Source: Provencibacterium sp. (lineage in GTDB: Bacteria; Bacillota; Clostridia; Oscillospirales; Ruminococcaceae). From it: DNA of 64,000 nt. Both the position numbers and the translations under genes were made by a program. The stretch spans positions 91,698 to 155,697 of the forward strand of contig JAAWAN010000023.1 of NCBI GenBank assembly GCA_022792175.1, given 5' to 3'. Every line of letters starts with the position of its first letter. Within the stretch, counting starts at the first letter, position 1. Positions 44,196 through 52,476 of the stretch are shown in pieces. The notes beneath the pieces were generated by a model. The model was not told where the DNA came from and made no database searches. It saw nothing but the letters and a program-made list of their open reading frames with translations.

Positions 44196-44862
44196 TGAAC
44201 GCCTCCCGCTCTCCTATATCGCCCAATATGGCTATTGCCCCCGCCGCGCAGGGCTGCTGATGAATCAGCAGCTGTGGACGGAAAATGAGTACACCACCGA
44301 AGGACGCTTTCAGCATAAAAATGCTCATGAGCACCGCATCGAGCGCCGGGGAGAGACTTTAAGCCTGTATGAATTCCCGGTTTTTTCCGATATGCTGGGC
44401 CTCTCCGGCAAATGCGACTGCATAGAGGCCTTTGCTTCTCCCGAGGGCGCTTTTCTGCCCGGAGAAACGCAAAGCTACATCCTTTATCCCATCGAATACA
44501 AACACGGGCCGGTGAGAAGGGAGCCGGAATATGAGCAGCAGCTCTGCGCACAGGCGCTCTGTCTCGAGCAGATGTACAAAACCACCATTATGCGGGGGGC
44601 GCTGTTTTATATCCAGTCCCACCGGCGGCAGGAGGTGGCTTTCACCTGCGAGCTGCGGCAAAGCACCCGCAAAACCATAGAGGCCCTGCGGCAGCTCTGG
44701 CTCTCTCAGTCCCTCCCGCCGCCGCAGCCCGGCCCCCGCTGCGGCAAATGCTCGATGCAGCAGGCCTGCCTGCCGCGCCTTACCGGGTCTGCATTCGCCT
44801 ACCGCCGTCAGCTTTTTAAAGAGCTGGCAGGGCAGCAGGAGCCCTCTTTGCCGGACCGTTAG
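44185..44862 (+). CDS. cas4: Cas4 exonuclease (spacer acquisition)
   Basis: A 225-residue RecB-like nuclease with an iron-sulfur cluster that, with Cas1-Cas2, trims prespacers and selects the PAM. It has LPLSYIAQYGYCPRRAGLL (first Cys), ENEYTTEGRFQHKNAHEHRIERRG, the nuclease motif YPIEYKHGPVRREPEYEQQL, and the C-terminal cluster CGKCSMQQACLPRL. The protein starts 11 bases inside the end of cas7. Confidence 0.94.
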   Translation: METDERLPLSYIAQYGYCPRRAGLLMNQQLWTENEYTTEGRFQHKNAHEHRIERRGETLSLYEFPVFSDMLGLSGKCDCIEAFASPEGAFLPGETQSYILYPIEYKHGPVRREPEYEQQLCAQALCLEQMYKTTIMRGALFYIQSHRRQEVAFTCELRQSTRKTIEALRQLWLSQSLPPPQPGPRCGKCSMQQACLPRLTGSAFAYRRQLFKELAGQQEPSLPDR

Positions 44863-44890
44863 CCTGCCTGCTCAGAAAGGAGGAGATACC

Positions 44891-45919
44891 ATGCGCCCCC
44901 TGCAGAACACCCTTTATGTTTTAACGCCTGACAGCTATCTCTTTTGGGAAAATGAGTGCATCGGGGTCCGGGTGGGCGGCGAGGAGAAGGTGCGCGTACC
45001 GGCGCACACGATTGAAAGCATTCTCTGCTTTGGCAGCATGACCGTTTCCACCCCGCTGATTCGTTTCTGTGGCCAGCGGGGCATCGCCCTCAGCTTTCTC
45101 TCGGAAAACGGACAGTTCTATGGCAGAATCAATGGACCTGCCAGCGGAAACATCCTGCTGCGCCGCCAGCAGTTTCTGTTGGGCAGCGATCCGCAGGCCT
45201 GCACGGGTTATGCGGCCGGTTTTTTGTGCGGAAAGCTGCTGAATGAAAAAAACATGCTGCTGCGCGCCGCGCGGGAAAGTTCATCCGAAACGGCTGCCGG
45301 TCACCTGCGTCAGGCAGCCGAAAAGATTGCCGGAATAGGAAAATCGCTGGCAGAATGTACCTCCACTGAGACATTGCGGGGAATGGAAGGGGCGGCGGCT
45401 CAGATCTATTTTGGCTGTTTTGACAGCATGCTGCACGGAAAAGATCCGCAGCTGCGCTTTGAACAGCGCTCGCGCAGGCCCCCTCAAAACGAGGTCAATG
45501 CCCTGCTCTCTTTTGTATACATGCTGCTCAAAAACGATACCCAGGCCGCTCTGGAAGCGGTTGGACTGGATCCTGCCTGCGGCTTCCTGCATGCGCTGCG
45601 TCCCGGAAGGCCCGCCCTTGCTCTGGATTTAATGGAGGAGCTGCGCGCTCCTCTGTGCGACCGGCTGGTACTGACACTTTTTAACCGCGGTCAACTGCGC
45701 GCCCGGGATTTCTCCAACGAGGCAGGCCAGTTTTCTCTCTCGGAAAGCGCCCGCAAGCTGGTTCTTTCCTCCTGGCAGGCCCGTAAAAGGGAAACAATCC
45801 GCCATCCGTTTTTAAAGGAGAGCATTCCGATTGGCGTCATTCCCTTTGCTCAGGCCACCCTTCTGGCCCGCACACTGCGCGGCGATTTAGACGAATACCC
45901 ACCGTTTATCTGGCGATAG
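44891..45919 (+). CDS. cas1: Cas1 integrase
   Basis: A 342-residue metal-dependent integrase that inserts new spacers at the leader end. It shows NTLYVLTPDSYLFWENE, IESILCFGSMTVSTPLIRFC, and the metal ligands in GMEGAAAQIYF (Glu), FLHALRPGRPALALDLMEELR (His and Glu/Asp). AAAGGAGGAG lies just before ATG 44891. All residues expected for catalysis are present. Confidence 0.96.
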   Translation: MRPLQNTLYVLTPDSYLFWENECIGVRVGGEEKVRVPAHTIESILCFGSMTVSTPLIRFCGQRGIALSFLSENGQFYGRINGPASGNILLRRQQFLLGSDPQACTGYAAGFLCGKLLNEKNMLLRAARESSSETAAGHLRQAAEKIAGIGKSLAECTSTETLRGMEGAAAQIYFGCFDSMLHGKDPQLRFEQRSRRPPQNEVNALLSFVYMLLKNDTQAALEAVGLDPACGFLHALRPGRPALALDLMEELRAPLCDRLVLTLFNRGQLRARDFSNEAGQFSLSESARKLVLSSWQARKRETIRHPFLKESIPIGVIPFAQATLLARTLRGDLDEYPPFIWR

Positions 45920-45973
45920 CTTTGTCGGCCGCGGAGCAAAGGTCTATCCAAAATTCTCCGGGAGGTGCCGCTT

Positions 45974-46264
45974 ATGATGGTGGTTGTCACTTATGATGTG
46001 GATGTTACCCAGCCTGCGGGAGCCAAACGTCTGCGCCGCGTCGCCCGCATCTGTGAAAGTAAGGGGGTCCGGGTGCAGAATTCAGTTTTCGAGGTGTTAG
46101 TAGATCAGGCCGGCCTGACCCAGCTCAAGCTGCGCCTGCAGTCGGCCATCGATCCCAAGCAGGATAGTATCCGTTTTTATCTGCTGGGAACGCATTACCA
46201 GCGCCGTATCGACAGCCTGGGGAAAGCGCTGCACATTCAGCAGGACGGGGATTTAATCCTGTAA
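45974..46264 (+). CDS. cas2: Cas2
   Basis: A 96-residue dimeric scaffold of the Cas1-Cas2 integration complex with a ferredoxin-like fold. The N-terminal MMVVVTYDVDVTQPAGAKRLRRVARICESKGVRVQNSVFE includes the conserved Asp and the arginine-rich helix. GGGAGGTG 8 bases upstream supports ATG 45974; an in-frame GTG at 45965 lies inside that site. It is the last cas gene before the leader. Confidence 0.95.
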   Translation: MMVVVTYDVDVTQPAGAKRLRRVARICESKGVRVQNSVFEVLVDQAGLTQLKLRLQSAIDPKQDSIRFYLLGTHYQRRIDSLGKALHIQQDGDLIL

Positions 46265-46533
46265 TCCGATATTTTAAGGAAACAAAGCCGGGGCTCTGAA
46301 AAGCTTTCAGCCGTCTGCTTCTTTGCGCGAATCCCGGCGGTACAGATTTTTACCGACCTTTCGCGCATATGCAGAAAAAAGGAAGAGTAATTTTTATCTG
46401 AAATTTTATACTATTTTATTTATTTTTAGTATATATTATAATATTTTTGGTTTTTTTGAAATACTCTATCTTATTTTTATCTAATTCAACAAAAATAGAA
46501 GTATTGAATAGAGCAATAATATATGTTTTTGCT
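46265..46533 (+). promoter_or_regulatory. CRISPR leader
   Basis: The 269 bases between cas2 and the first repeat become strongly AT-rich from 46385 on, with T-runs and TATATTATAATATTTTT around 46433-46448 that can serve as the array promoter. Because the repeats end in ATTGAAAC on the + strand, this side is the leader and the array is transcribed rightward. Confidence 0.8.
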
Positions 46534-47758
46534 GTTGCCCCCTACGCGGGGGCATGAATTGAAACAATTGAAGATAAAATAGCAGAGCTTGAAGCATTAG
46601 TTGCCCCCTACGCGGGGGCATGAATTGAAACCTGTCACCTACAAAGATGGAACACCACCTACTAGGTTGCCCCCTACGCGGGGGCATGAATTGAAACAGC
46701 AGACAGTTACAACCGCGTGCGGCAGAATCAGGTTGCCCCCTACGCGGGGGCATGAATTGAAACTCAAAGCCCAGAGGGGTATCCTCGGAATCTTCAGTTG
46801 CCCCCTACGCGGGGGCATGAATTGAAACTGTGGAGGGCCACCGCACCGCCGCCGTGACCTTTGGTTGCCCCCTACGCGGGGGCATGAATTGAAACAATGC
46901 TAATTGCATTTAATGAAACTTTAGGTATGTTGCCCCCTACGCGGGGGCATGAATTGAAACTAATGCCCAGCTGGTCTACCTACAATAGTAAAAGGTTGCC
47001 CCCTACGCGGGGGCATGAATTGAAACAAGTATTGGTACTGTTCATATAGGAAATAGGAGTTGTTGCCCCCTACGCGGGGGCATGAATTGAAACTGACGCA
47101 GAGCTAAGAAGAATACATGCTGAATGTGTTGCCCCCTACGCGGGGGCATGAATTGAAACCTAAAGTCAAACAAACATTAACTGAGCGCCGAGAAGGTTGC
47201 CCCCTACGCGGGGGCATGAATTGAAACGAGATTGATGATGGCTATGTTTTTCGCACAGAGAGGTTGCCCCCTACGCGGGGGCATGAATTGAAACGAATCT
47301 ACTCCTGCTCCTCAGTTTGTGCCTTTAGTTGCCCCCTACGCGGGGGCATGAATTGAAACATGGTAGTTGTCTGAATCCGTTTTATAACATCTATCGTTGC
47401 CCCCTACGCGGGGGCATGAATTGAAACGTTGAGCACTAAATTGAATTATAAACGCGAGTAGTTGCCCCCTACGCGGGGGCATGAATTGAAACCTTCATGC
47501 CTTAATTCTTCAATCTGAGCATATACAGTTGCCCCCTACGCGGGGGCATGAATTGAAACAAAATAGCCCTCCCTCGCTGCACTTGAGGAACCGGTTGCCC
47601 CCTACGCGGGGGCATGAATTGAAACTCCAACAGGGCAGCCTCATGCCGTGCAAGAGTTTGTTGCCCCCTACGCGGGGGCATGAATTGAAACAAGCTCCGC
47701 AACAATCCGTTTTTTGGGGACCCCCGGTTGCCCCCTACGCGGGGGCATGAATTGAAAC
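46534..47758 (+). CRISPR. Type I-C CRISPR array, 19 identical repeats and 18 spacers
   Basis: Nineteen 32-base repeats start at 46534, 46600, 46666, 46732, 46797, 46864, 46929, 46995, 47062, 47128, 47196, 47263, 47328, 47396, 47461, 47528, 47594, 47660 and 47727. Each reads GTTGCCCCC-TAC-GCGGGGGC followed by ATGAATTGAAAC; the C-run/G-run stem and the ATTGAAAC 3' handle are type I-C features. All 19 copies are identical by reading. The 18 spacers are 33-36 bases long and all different. Short open frames across the array, which translate the repeat as PPTRGHELK, are artefacts. Confidence 0.98.
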
Positions 47759-47792
47759 ATCAATCTGCTGGAGGGTTACGGCAACAACAACC

Positions 47793-47815
47793 GTTGCAGA
47801 AGTATGAATCAAAGC
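47793..47815 (+). repeat. Decayed terminal CRISPR repeat
   Basis: GTTGC (47793-47797) and ATGAATCAAAGC (47804-47815) match the two ends of the repeat with the stem region lost and a few substitutions. It starts exactly 34 bases after the last intact repeat, so 47759-47792 would be a 19th spacer. Erosion of the leader-distal repeat is common. The rest of the stretch to 47994 holds nothing I recognise. Confidence 0.6.
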
Positions 47816-47994
47816 CATGTCAGGATGGCCGGATCGGCAAACCGTCTGAAAAAACAGATCCATGTAAAAAGCTATTCCGTTTTCAGCGCCTGCGCGGAGA
47901 GGCCGCCGCTATATAAAGCCTCTTCGCGCCGTCATCCCGATATATTGGAGGATATCTATAAAATTTTCCCAAACAGATTCGCTCCTCTACACGA

Positions 47995-48100
47995 GTTAGC
48001 AAATTCTAACCACAAAATCAAATTTTTCGAGGGAGAATGCTTGACAACATTAGTTAGCAGTAGTAAACTAAGTCTGGATTTTGAGTTAGGAATTGCTAAC
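47995..48100 (+). promoter_or_regulatory. feo promoter flanked by two metalloregulator-like operators
   Basis: TTGACA (48041-48046), a 17-base spacer and TAAACT (48064-48069) form the promoter. GTTAG-CAAATT-CTAAC (47995-48010) lies upstream and GTTAG-GAATTG-CTAAC (48085-48100) lies between the likely transcription start and the feoA ribosome binding site. Both are 5+6+5 dyads of the same sequence. Iron-dependent repressors of the DtxR family bind TTAG...CTAA dyads, so an iron-responsive repressor is likely. Confidence 0.8.
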
Positions 48101-48119
48101 CACAGAGGGAGGCGAAAAA

Positions 48120-48332
48120 ATGATGCCGCTGACAATGGCAAAGGCAGGAGAAACTGTCATGATCCGCAAAATTTCCGGCAGGGACGAAGTTCGCCAGCAT
48201 CTGGCTGAGCTGGGTTTTGTGGTGGACAGCAATGTGACAGTGGTGAGTGAGATGGCAGGTAATCTGATTGTGCAGGTGAAGGACAGCCGCATCGCGCTGG
48301 ACAAAACGATGGCAAACCGCATTATGATTTAA
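48120..48332 (+). CDS. feoA: FeoA-family protein, first copy
   Basis: A 70-residue SH3-like cytosolic protein that supports FeoB-dependent ferrous iron uptake. The pattern AGETVMIRKISGRDEVRQHLAELGFVVDSNVTVVSEMAGNLIVQVKDSRIALDKTMANRIMI is FeoA-like, with the G-F-x2-G/D-x2-V core. ATG 48120 follows GAGGGAGG; an in-frame TTG at 48093 would lie inside the operator and is rejected. It is the first gene of the feo operon. Confidence 0.92.
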   Translation: MMPLTMAKAGETVMIRKISGRDEVRQHLAELGFVVDSNVTVVSEMAGNLIVQVKDSRIALDKTMANRIMI

Positions 48333-48357
48333 CGCACCCTAAAAGGAGGAGAGCAAA

Positions 48358-48579
48358 ATGAAAACATTGAAAGATGTAAAGGTCGGTCAAACGGCTACGG
48401 TGGCGCGGCTGCATGGAGAAGGCCCCGTAAAACGTCGTATTATGGACATGGGGATTACAAAGGGAGTAGAGATTCTTGTCCGCAAGGTAGCCCCGCTGGG
48501 CGACCCTATGGAGCTCAACGTTCGGGGCTATGAGCTCTCTGTCCGCAAGGCAGATGCGGAGATGATTGAAATTCAGTAA
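48358..48579 (+). CDS. feoA: FeoA-family protein, second copy
   Basis: A 73-residue FeoA homologue: LKDVKVGQTATVARLHGEGPVKRRIMDMGITKGVEILVRKVAPLGDPMELNVRGYELSVRKADAEMIEI, with the D-M-G-I-x2-G motif. It differs clearly from the first copy, so the pair is not a recent duplication. AAAGGAGGAG precedes ATG 48358, 25 bases after the first feoA. Two FeoA proteins with one FeoB are common in Clostridia. Confidence 0.94.
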   Translation: MKTLKDVKVGQTATVARLHGEGPVKRRIMDMGITKGVEILVRKVAPLGDPMELNVRGYELSVRKADAEMIEIQ

Positions 48580-48622
48580 AGGTAAAGCAGGCGGCATAAG
48601 GCCGCTGTTATTTGCGCCGCGG

Positions 48623-48638
48623 GTTAGTTAAAGCTAAC
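48623..48638 (+). promoter_or_regulatory. Third copy of the feo operator, just before feoB
   Basis: GTTAG-TTAAAG-CTAAC has the same 5+6+5 dyad as the two sites at the feo promoter. It lies in the 87-base gap between feoA and feoB, about 30 bases before the feoB start. It may control an internal promoter or act as a roadblock. Confidence 0.75.
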
Positions 48639-48666
48639 ACGCGAAATCTGAAAGGAGAGCACCTAG

Positions 48667-50877
48667 ATGGACATGAAAATTGCCCTGGCAGGCAATCCGA
48701 ACTGCGGAAAAACCACTCTCTTCAACGCTTTGACCGGATCCAGCCAGTATGTAGGAAACTGGCCGGGCGTTACGGTCGAAAAAAAGGAGGGAAAGCTGAA
48801 GGGACACAAGGATGTCATTATTCAGGACCTGCCTGGAATCTACTCCCTTTCCCCTTACACGCTGGAAGAGGTGGTTGCACGCAACTATCTGGTTAAAGAG
48901 AAGCCGGATGCCATCCTTAATATTGTAGACGGCACCAATATTGAGCGAAATCTCTATCTCACCACTCAGCTTATCGAGCTGGGTCTGCCTGTAGTGGTGG
49001 CGGTCAATATGATTGACCTGGTGCGGAAAAACGGGGATACCATCGACCTTACCCGACTGGGCAGTGCCCTCGGCTGCGAGGTAGTGGAAATGAGTGCCCT
49101 CAAGGGTGAAGGCGGCATGAACGCGGCCGAAAAGGCGGTGGCGCTGGTACAGAGCCATCAGGCCGGGGAGCTGCCGCATGTGTTTACCGGCAGTGTAGAG
49201 CATGCGCTGGCGCACATTGAGGAATCGCTTCAGGACGAGGTGACAGACAACTACCTGCGCTGGTATGCCATTAAAATCTTTGAACGGGATGAAAAGGTGA
49301 TGGAGGAGTTAAACCTCTCCCCTGATCTGAAGGCCCATCTTGAGGAGCATATCGCCGACTGCGAGAAGGAACTGGATGATGACGCCGAAAGCATCATCAC
49401 CAACCAGCGGTATTCCTACATCAACGGTGTGGTCTCCAAATCGGTCAAAAAGAAGGCCGCCCGGCACAGTCTCTCTGCTTCCGATAAGATCGACCAGATC
49501 GTGACCAACCGCATCCTGGCGCTACCTGTTTTCGCGGTTATCATGTTCCTGATTTATTCCATCGCGATGGGAACCTCTATTGCGGACGGTGGCCTTGCAA
49601 TCGGTACCTTCGGCACCGATTGGGCCAATGATATCCTATTTGGCGAGTTAGTCCCCGGATGGGTGGGCGCACTTCTGAGCTCCCTGAGTGTAGCGGAGGG
49701 CTCCTGGCTCTACGGTCTCATTGTGGACGGCATCATCGGCGGTGTAGGCGCCGTACTGGGCTTTGTGCCGCAGATGCTGGTGCTCTTCCTGCTGCTGGCC
49801 ATTCTGGAGGATGTCGGATATATGGCCCGCATCGCCTTTATTATGGACCGCATCTTCCGCCGCTTCGGCCTCTCCGGCAAGAGCTTCATTCCCATGTTGG
49901 TGGCCACCGGCTGCGGCGTGCCCGGCATTATGGCCTCCCGGACCATTGAGCAGGAGCGGGATCGGAAAATGACCATTATGACCACTGGCTTTATCCCCTG
50001 CGGGGCTAAAATGCCCATCATCGGCCTGTTCGCCGGAGCCGTGTTCGGCGGTTCTCCCTGGGTAGCGACCTCCGCCTTCTTCATCGGCATTGCCGCCGTC
50101 GTCATTTCCGGTATTATGCTCAAGAAATTCAAGATCTTTGCCGGGGAGCCCGCCCCCTTCGTAATGGAGCTGCCCGCCTACCACACCCCTTCTGCAAGTA
50201 ATGTGCTGCGGGCCACCTGGGAGCGGGGCTGGTCCTTCATCAAGCGGGCCGGAACGGTGATTCTTCTGTCCACCATCGTCCTTTGGTTCCTCCAGGGTTA
50301 TGGGTTCGTGGGCGGCAGCTTCCAGGCGGTGGAGGATAACAACTCTTCCCTGCTGGCCTCTATCGGCTCGGCTATTGCCTGGATCTTCTATCCCCTGGGC
50401 TGGACGGGCGACATGGCCTGGAAAGCTACGGTGGCCTCCTTCACCGGCCTTATCGCAAAAGAAAACGTAGTCTCCACCTTCGGCGTACTGTATCAGTATT
50501 TTGGCGAGGAACTGGGGGACAACGGTGAGGCCATCTGGGCCCTGGTAGGAGCCGACTTTGGGGCCATTACCGCTTACAGCTTTATGATCTTCAATCTGCT
50601 GTGCGCTCCCTGTTTCGCAGCCATGGGCGCCATCAAGCGGGAGATGAACAACACCAAATGGACCTCTTTCGCCATCGCCTATATGTGCGCGTTCGCTTAT
50701 GTGAGCGCTCTCATTGTCTATCAAATTGGCGGGTTGCTTTCCGGTACGGTAGCTTTCGGTCCGTGGACAATCATTGCCGTAGCGGCCCTGGCCGCCGTAG
50801 TCTATCTGCTGCTTCGCAAGGGCTATCGGGACGAAAAGCATTCCTCTGCGCTGCGCTCTGTGGCTGCCACGAAATAA
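48667..50877 (+). CDS. feoB: Ferrous iron transporter FeoB
   Basis: A 736-residue inner-membrane Fe(II) transporter with an N-terminal G domain. G1 is GNPNCGKT (residues 9-16) followed by LFNALTGSSQYVGNWPGVTVE, G3 DLPGIYSLSPYTLEE, G4 VAVNMIDL. The membrane part has IADGGLAIGTFGTDWAND, the core GYMARIAFIMDRIFRRFGLSGKSFIPMLVATGCGVPGIMASRTIE and the second half ENVVSTFGVLYQYFG. AAAGGAG precedes the start; ATG 48673 is a possible second start. Length is typical for the shorter Gram-positive FeoB. Confidence 0.97.
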   Translation: MDMKIALAGNPNCGKTTLFNALTGSSQYVGNWPGVTVEKKEGKLKGHKDVIIQDLPGIYSLSPYTLEEVVARNYLVKEKPDAILNIVDGTNIERNLYLTTQLIELGLPVVVAVNMIDLVRKNGDTIDLTRLGSALGCEVVEMSALKGEGGMNAAEKAVALVQSHQAGELPHVFTGSVEHALAHIEESLQDEVTDNYLRWYAIKIFERDEKVMEELNLSPDLKAHLEEHIADCEKELDDDAESIITNQRYSYINGVVSKSVKKKAARHSLSASDKIDQIVTNRILALPVFAVIMFLIYSIAMGTSIADGGLAIGTFGTDWANDILFGELVPGWVGALLSSLSVAEGSWLYGLIVDGIIGGVGAVLGFVPQMLVLFLLLAILEDVGYMARIAFIMDRIFRRFGLSGKSFIPMLVATGCGVPGIMASRTIEQERDRKMTIMTTGFIPCGAKMPIIGLFAGAVFGGSPWVATSAFFIGIAAVVISGIMLKKFKIFAGEPAPFVMELPAYHTPSASNVLRATWERGWSFIKRAGTVILLSTIVLWFLQGYGFVGGSFQAVEDNNSSLLASIGSAIAWIFYPLGWTGDMAWKATVASFTGLIAKENVVSTFGVLYQYFGEELGDNGEAIWALVGADFGAITAYSFMIFNLLCAPCFAAMGAIKREMNNTKWTSFAIAYMCAFAYVSALIVYQIGGLLSGTVAFGPWTIIAVAALAAVVYLLLRKGYRDEKHSSALRSVAATK

Positions 50878-50901
50878 GCGGATTTTAGAAGGGATGATAG
50901 G

Positions 50902-51063
50902 ATGATGCCTGCTGTATTGGGAAATTTCATTGTAATAGCCGTACTGACGGTGGTAGTGATTCTGGTTGTTCGTTCTCTCTGGAAATCCCACAAAGCCGGC
51001 GGACACTGTAACGGTGACTGCACCTCCTGCGCCTGTTGCCATGGCAGGCGAAAGATAAAATAG
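50902..51063 (+). CDS. FeoB-associated Cys-rich membrane peptide
   Basis: A 53-residue peptide. Residues 6-24 are a hydrophobic helix (LGNFIVIAVLTVVVILVVR), followed by a basic stretch and a Cys-rich tail HCNGDCTSCACCHGRRKIK with five Cys. Peptides of this build at the end of feo operons are known as FeoB-associated Cys-rich membrane proteins and may shuttle or sense iron. AGAAGGGA lies 7 bases before ATG 50902; ATG 50905 is the alternative. Confidence 0.85.
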   Translation: MMPAVLGNFIVIAVLTVVVILVVRSLWKSHKAGGHCNGDCTSCACCHGRRKIK

Positions 51064-51111
51064 CAGAGGGACGTATCTCAAAAGGGCACGCTGCAAAATA
51101 TTTTTCCGTTT

Positions 51112-51163
51112 TTCAGAAGGGTCTGTTGCAAAATGCAAGCATTTTGCAACAGACCCTTCTGAA
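51112..51163. terminator. Perfect 25-base-pair hairpin between feo and degV
   Basis: Bases 51112-51136 and 51139-51163 are perfect inverted repeats with two bases between them (GC-AA-GC centre). It separates the convergent feo and degV transcripts. The T-run on the + strand starts only about 6 bases after the stem, and the minus strand has an A-run instead, so it is not a textbook intrinsic terminator on either strand; it may be RNase-processed. Confidence 0.6.
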
Positions 51164-51249
51164 TGCATCTTTTTCCCGCGCCAAAGTCCGAACAGACAGC
51201 CGGTTTCCAGAAAACGTCCGCGTTTTTGCCGGCAATCCTTCTTGTTCGT

Positions 51250-52116
51250 TCAGCGGTGCTCCCCAAAAAAGAAGAGCGCCAGCGTGCCCGGACCGGAATG
51301 CGCGCCAATGGTCGGCCCCACATGATTGATGATGAAATTCTGAATGCCCAGACGGGAGCGCACCTCGTCGGCTACATACTGTGCATCCTCCATGCAGTCA
51401 CCATGGCTGATGAAAATAATATCATTTTCATAGCCCTTCGAGAGCTCCTGCATATAGTCCACCAGCTTTATAAGCGACTGCTTTCTGCCGCGCACCTTGG
51501 TGATCGGAATCAGGTGGCCCTCATCGTCCACATGCAGCACCGGTTTAATGCCGAGCATCGTCCCCATCACCGCCGCCGCCTTGGATACCCGGCCCCCGCG
51601 GTGTAGAAAATGCAGATCATCCACCGTAAAATAATGGCAGAGGTGTAGCCTGTTTTCCTCTACCCACTGCAGAACCTCCTCCAGCGATTTCCCCTCGCTC
51701 TTGAGTTTAAGCGCTTTATAGACGATGAGACCCTCCCCCAGAGAGGCGGCCAGCGTATCCACCACCTCAATTCTGCGCTCGGGATACTCAGCGAGCAGCT
51801 CCTGCGCCGCTGCCCGGCAGCTGGCGAAGGTGCCGCTGAGCCCAGAGGAAAAGGCCAGATGGAGAATATCCATCCCCTGCTTCAAAATCGGCTCAAAGAG
51901 GGCGCGCGCCCCTTCCGGATTCACCATGCCGGTTTTGGTCATCTTCCCTTCGCGCATCAGGCGGTAGAATTCCCCGATTTCGAGTCCATCCTCCTGCGTG
52001 TACTCCTGATCATCAATCGAATAGCTCAAAAAGGCAAGCGGCAGGTTGTTTTTCTGGATAAATTCCTGCGGCAGGTCGGTGGTGTTATCGCTCGTAATTA
52101 CATATCTGGCTGCCAT
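51250..52116 (-). CDS. DegV-family fatty-acid-binding protein
   Basis: A 288-residue two-domain protein; DegV/FakB proteins bind a fatty acid that is then phosphorylated by FakA for phospholipid synthesis. Family blocks are YVITSDNTTDLPQEFIQKNNLPLAFLSYSI, KTGMVNPEGARALFEPIL, HLAFSSGLSGTFASCRAAA, VVDTLAASLGEGLIVYKAL and DDLHFLHRGGRVSKAAAVMGTMLGIKPVL. GGGAG lies 8 bases before ATG 52116; the reading frame upstream to 52347 has low-complexity composition and is not coding. No fakA is nearby. Confidence 0.94.
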   Translation of the reverse strand: MAARYVITSDNTTDLPQEFIQKNNLPLAFLSYSIDDQEYTQEDGLEIGEFYRLMREGKMTKTGMVNPEGARALFEPILKQGMDILHLAFSSGLSGTFASCRAAAQELLAEYPERRIEVVDTLAASLGEGLIVYKALKLKSEGKSLEEVLQWVEENRLHLCHYFTVDDLHFLHRGGRVSKAAAVMGTMLGIKPVLHVDDEGHLIPITKVRGRKQSLIKLVDYMQELSKGYENDIIFISHGDCMEDAQYVADEVRSRLGIQNFIINHVGPTIGAHSGPGTLALFFFGEHR

Positions 52117-52476
52117 GCATGACACTCCCTCATCGGCAAGCGGCAGGAAAGCTCCCGGGTATCCCCTCCCGGATGCCGCCCTCCCGCTTTGCGCGGTTTC
52201 TATACATCTGTCTTTTCTGCCCGAGGCGCGTTTTTTCTCCCCGGCCGCTTTGCCGCATGCCTTCGCCCTGTCCGGCCGTCTTTTAAAAGCCCTCCGGCCG
52301 CTATTTTGCCGGATCATCCGAAAAGGTGCAATTAGACTCGGGCGCACTTTGAGCTGCGATCTTCCTGTTTTCTCAGCCCATCCCCCGAGCCGCCGGAACA
52401 GAGCGGATAGATTTTTTTCATTATAACCGATTTTTCCTCTTTTAGCAAGGGAAAAACCGGCAGCCGCGCTACAAAA

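Noticed and set aside
46481..47916. Short open frames across the CRISPR array, with repeated PPTRGHELK or FQFMPPRRGQ
   Set aside because: They are translations of the CRISPR repeat and spacers, not proteins.
51052..51068. 17-base identity between spacer 1 (46571-46587) and the end of the Feo accessory peptide gene, as possible self-targeting
   Set aside because: The match covers only the middle of the spacer; the five PAM-side seed bases all differ and the 3' part does not match, so targeting is not expected. Chance similarity in an A-rich stretch is more likely.
49648..51168. Long minus-strand open frame opposite feoB
   Set aside because: Low-complexity G/H/A/E-rich product antisense to a clear feoB; an effect of GC-rich codon positions. 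Similar antisense frames at 13117-14124, 16198-17376, 25213-26304, 29479-30564 and 42058-43080 were dropped for the same reason.
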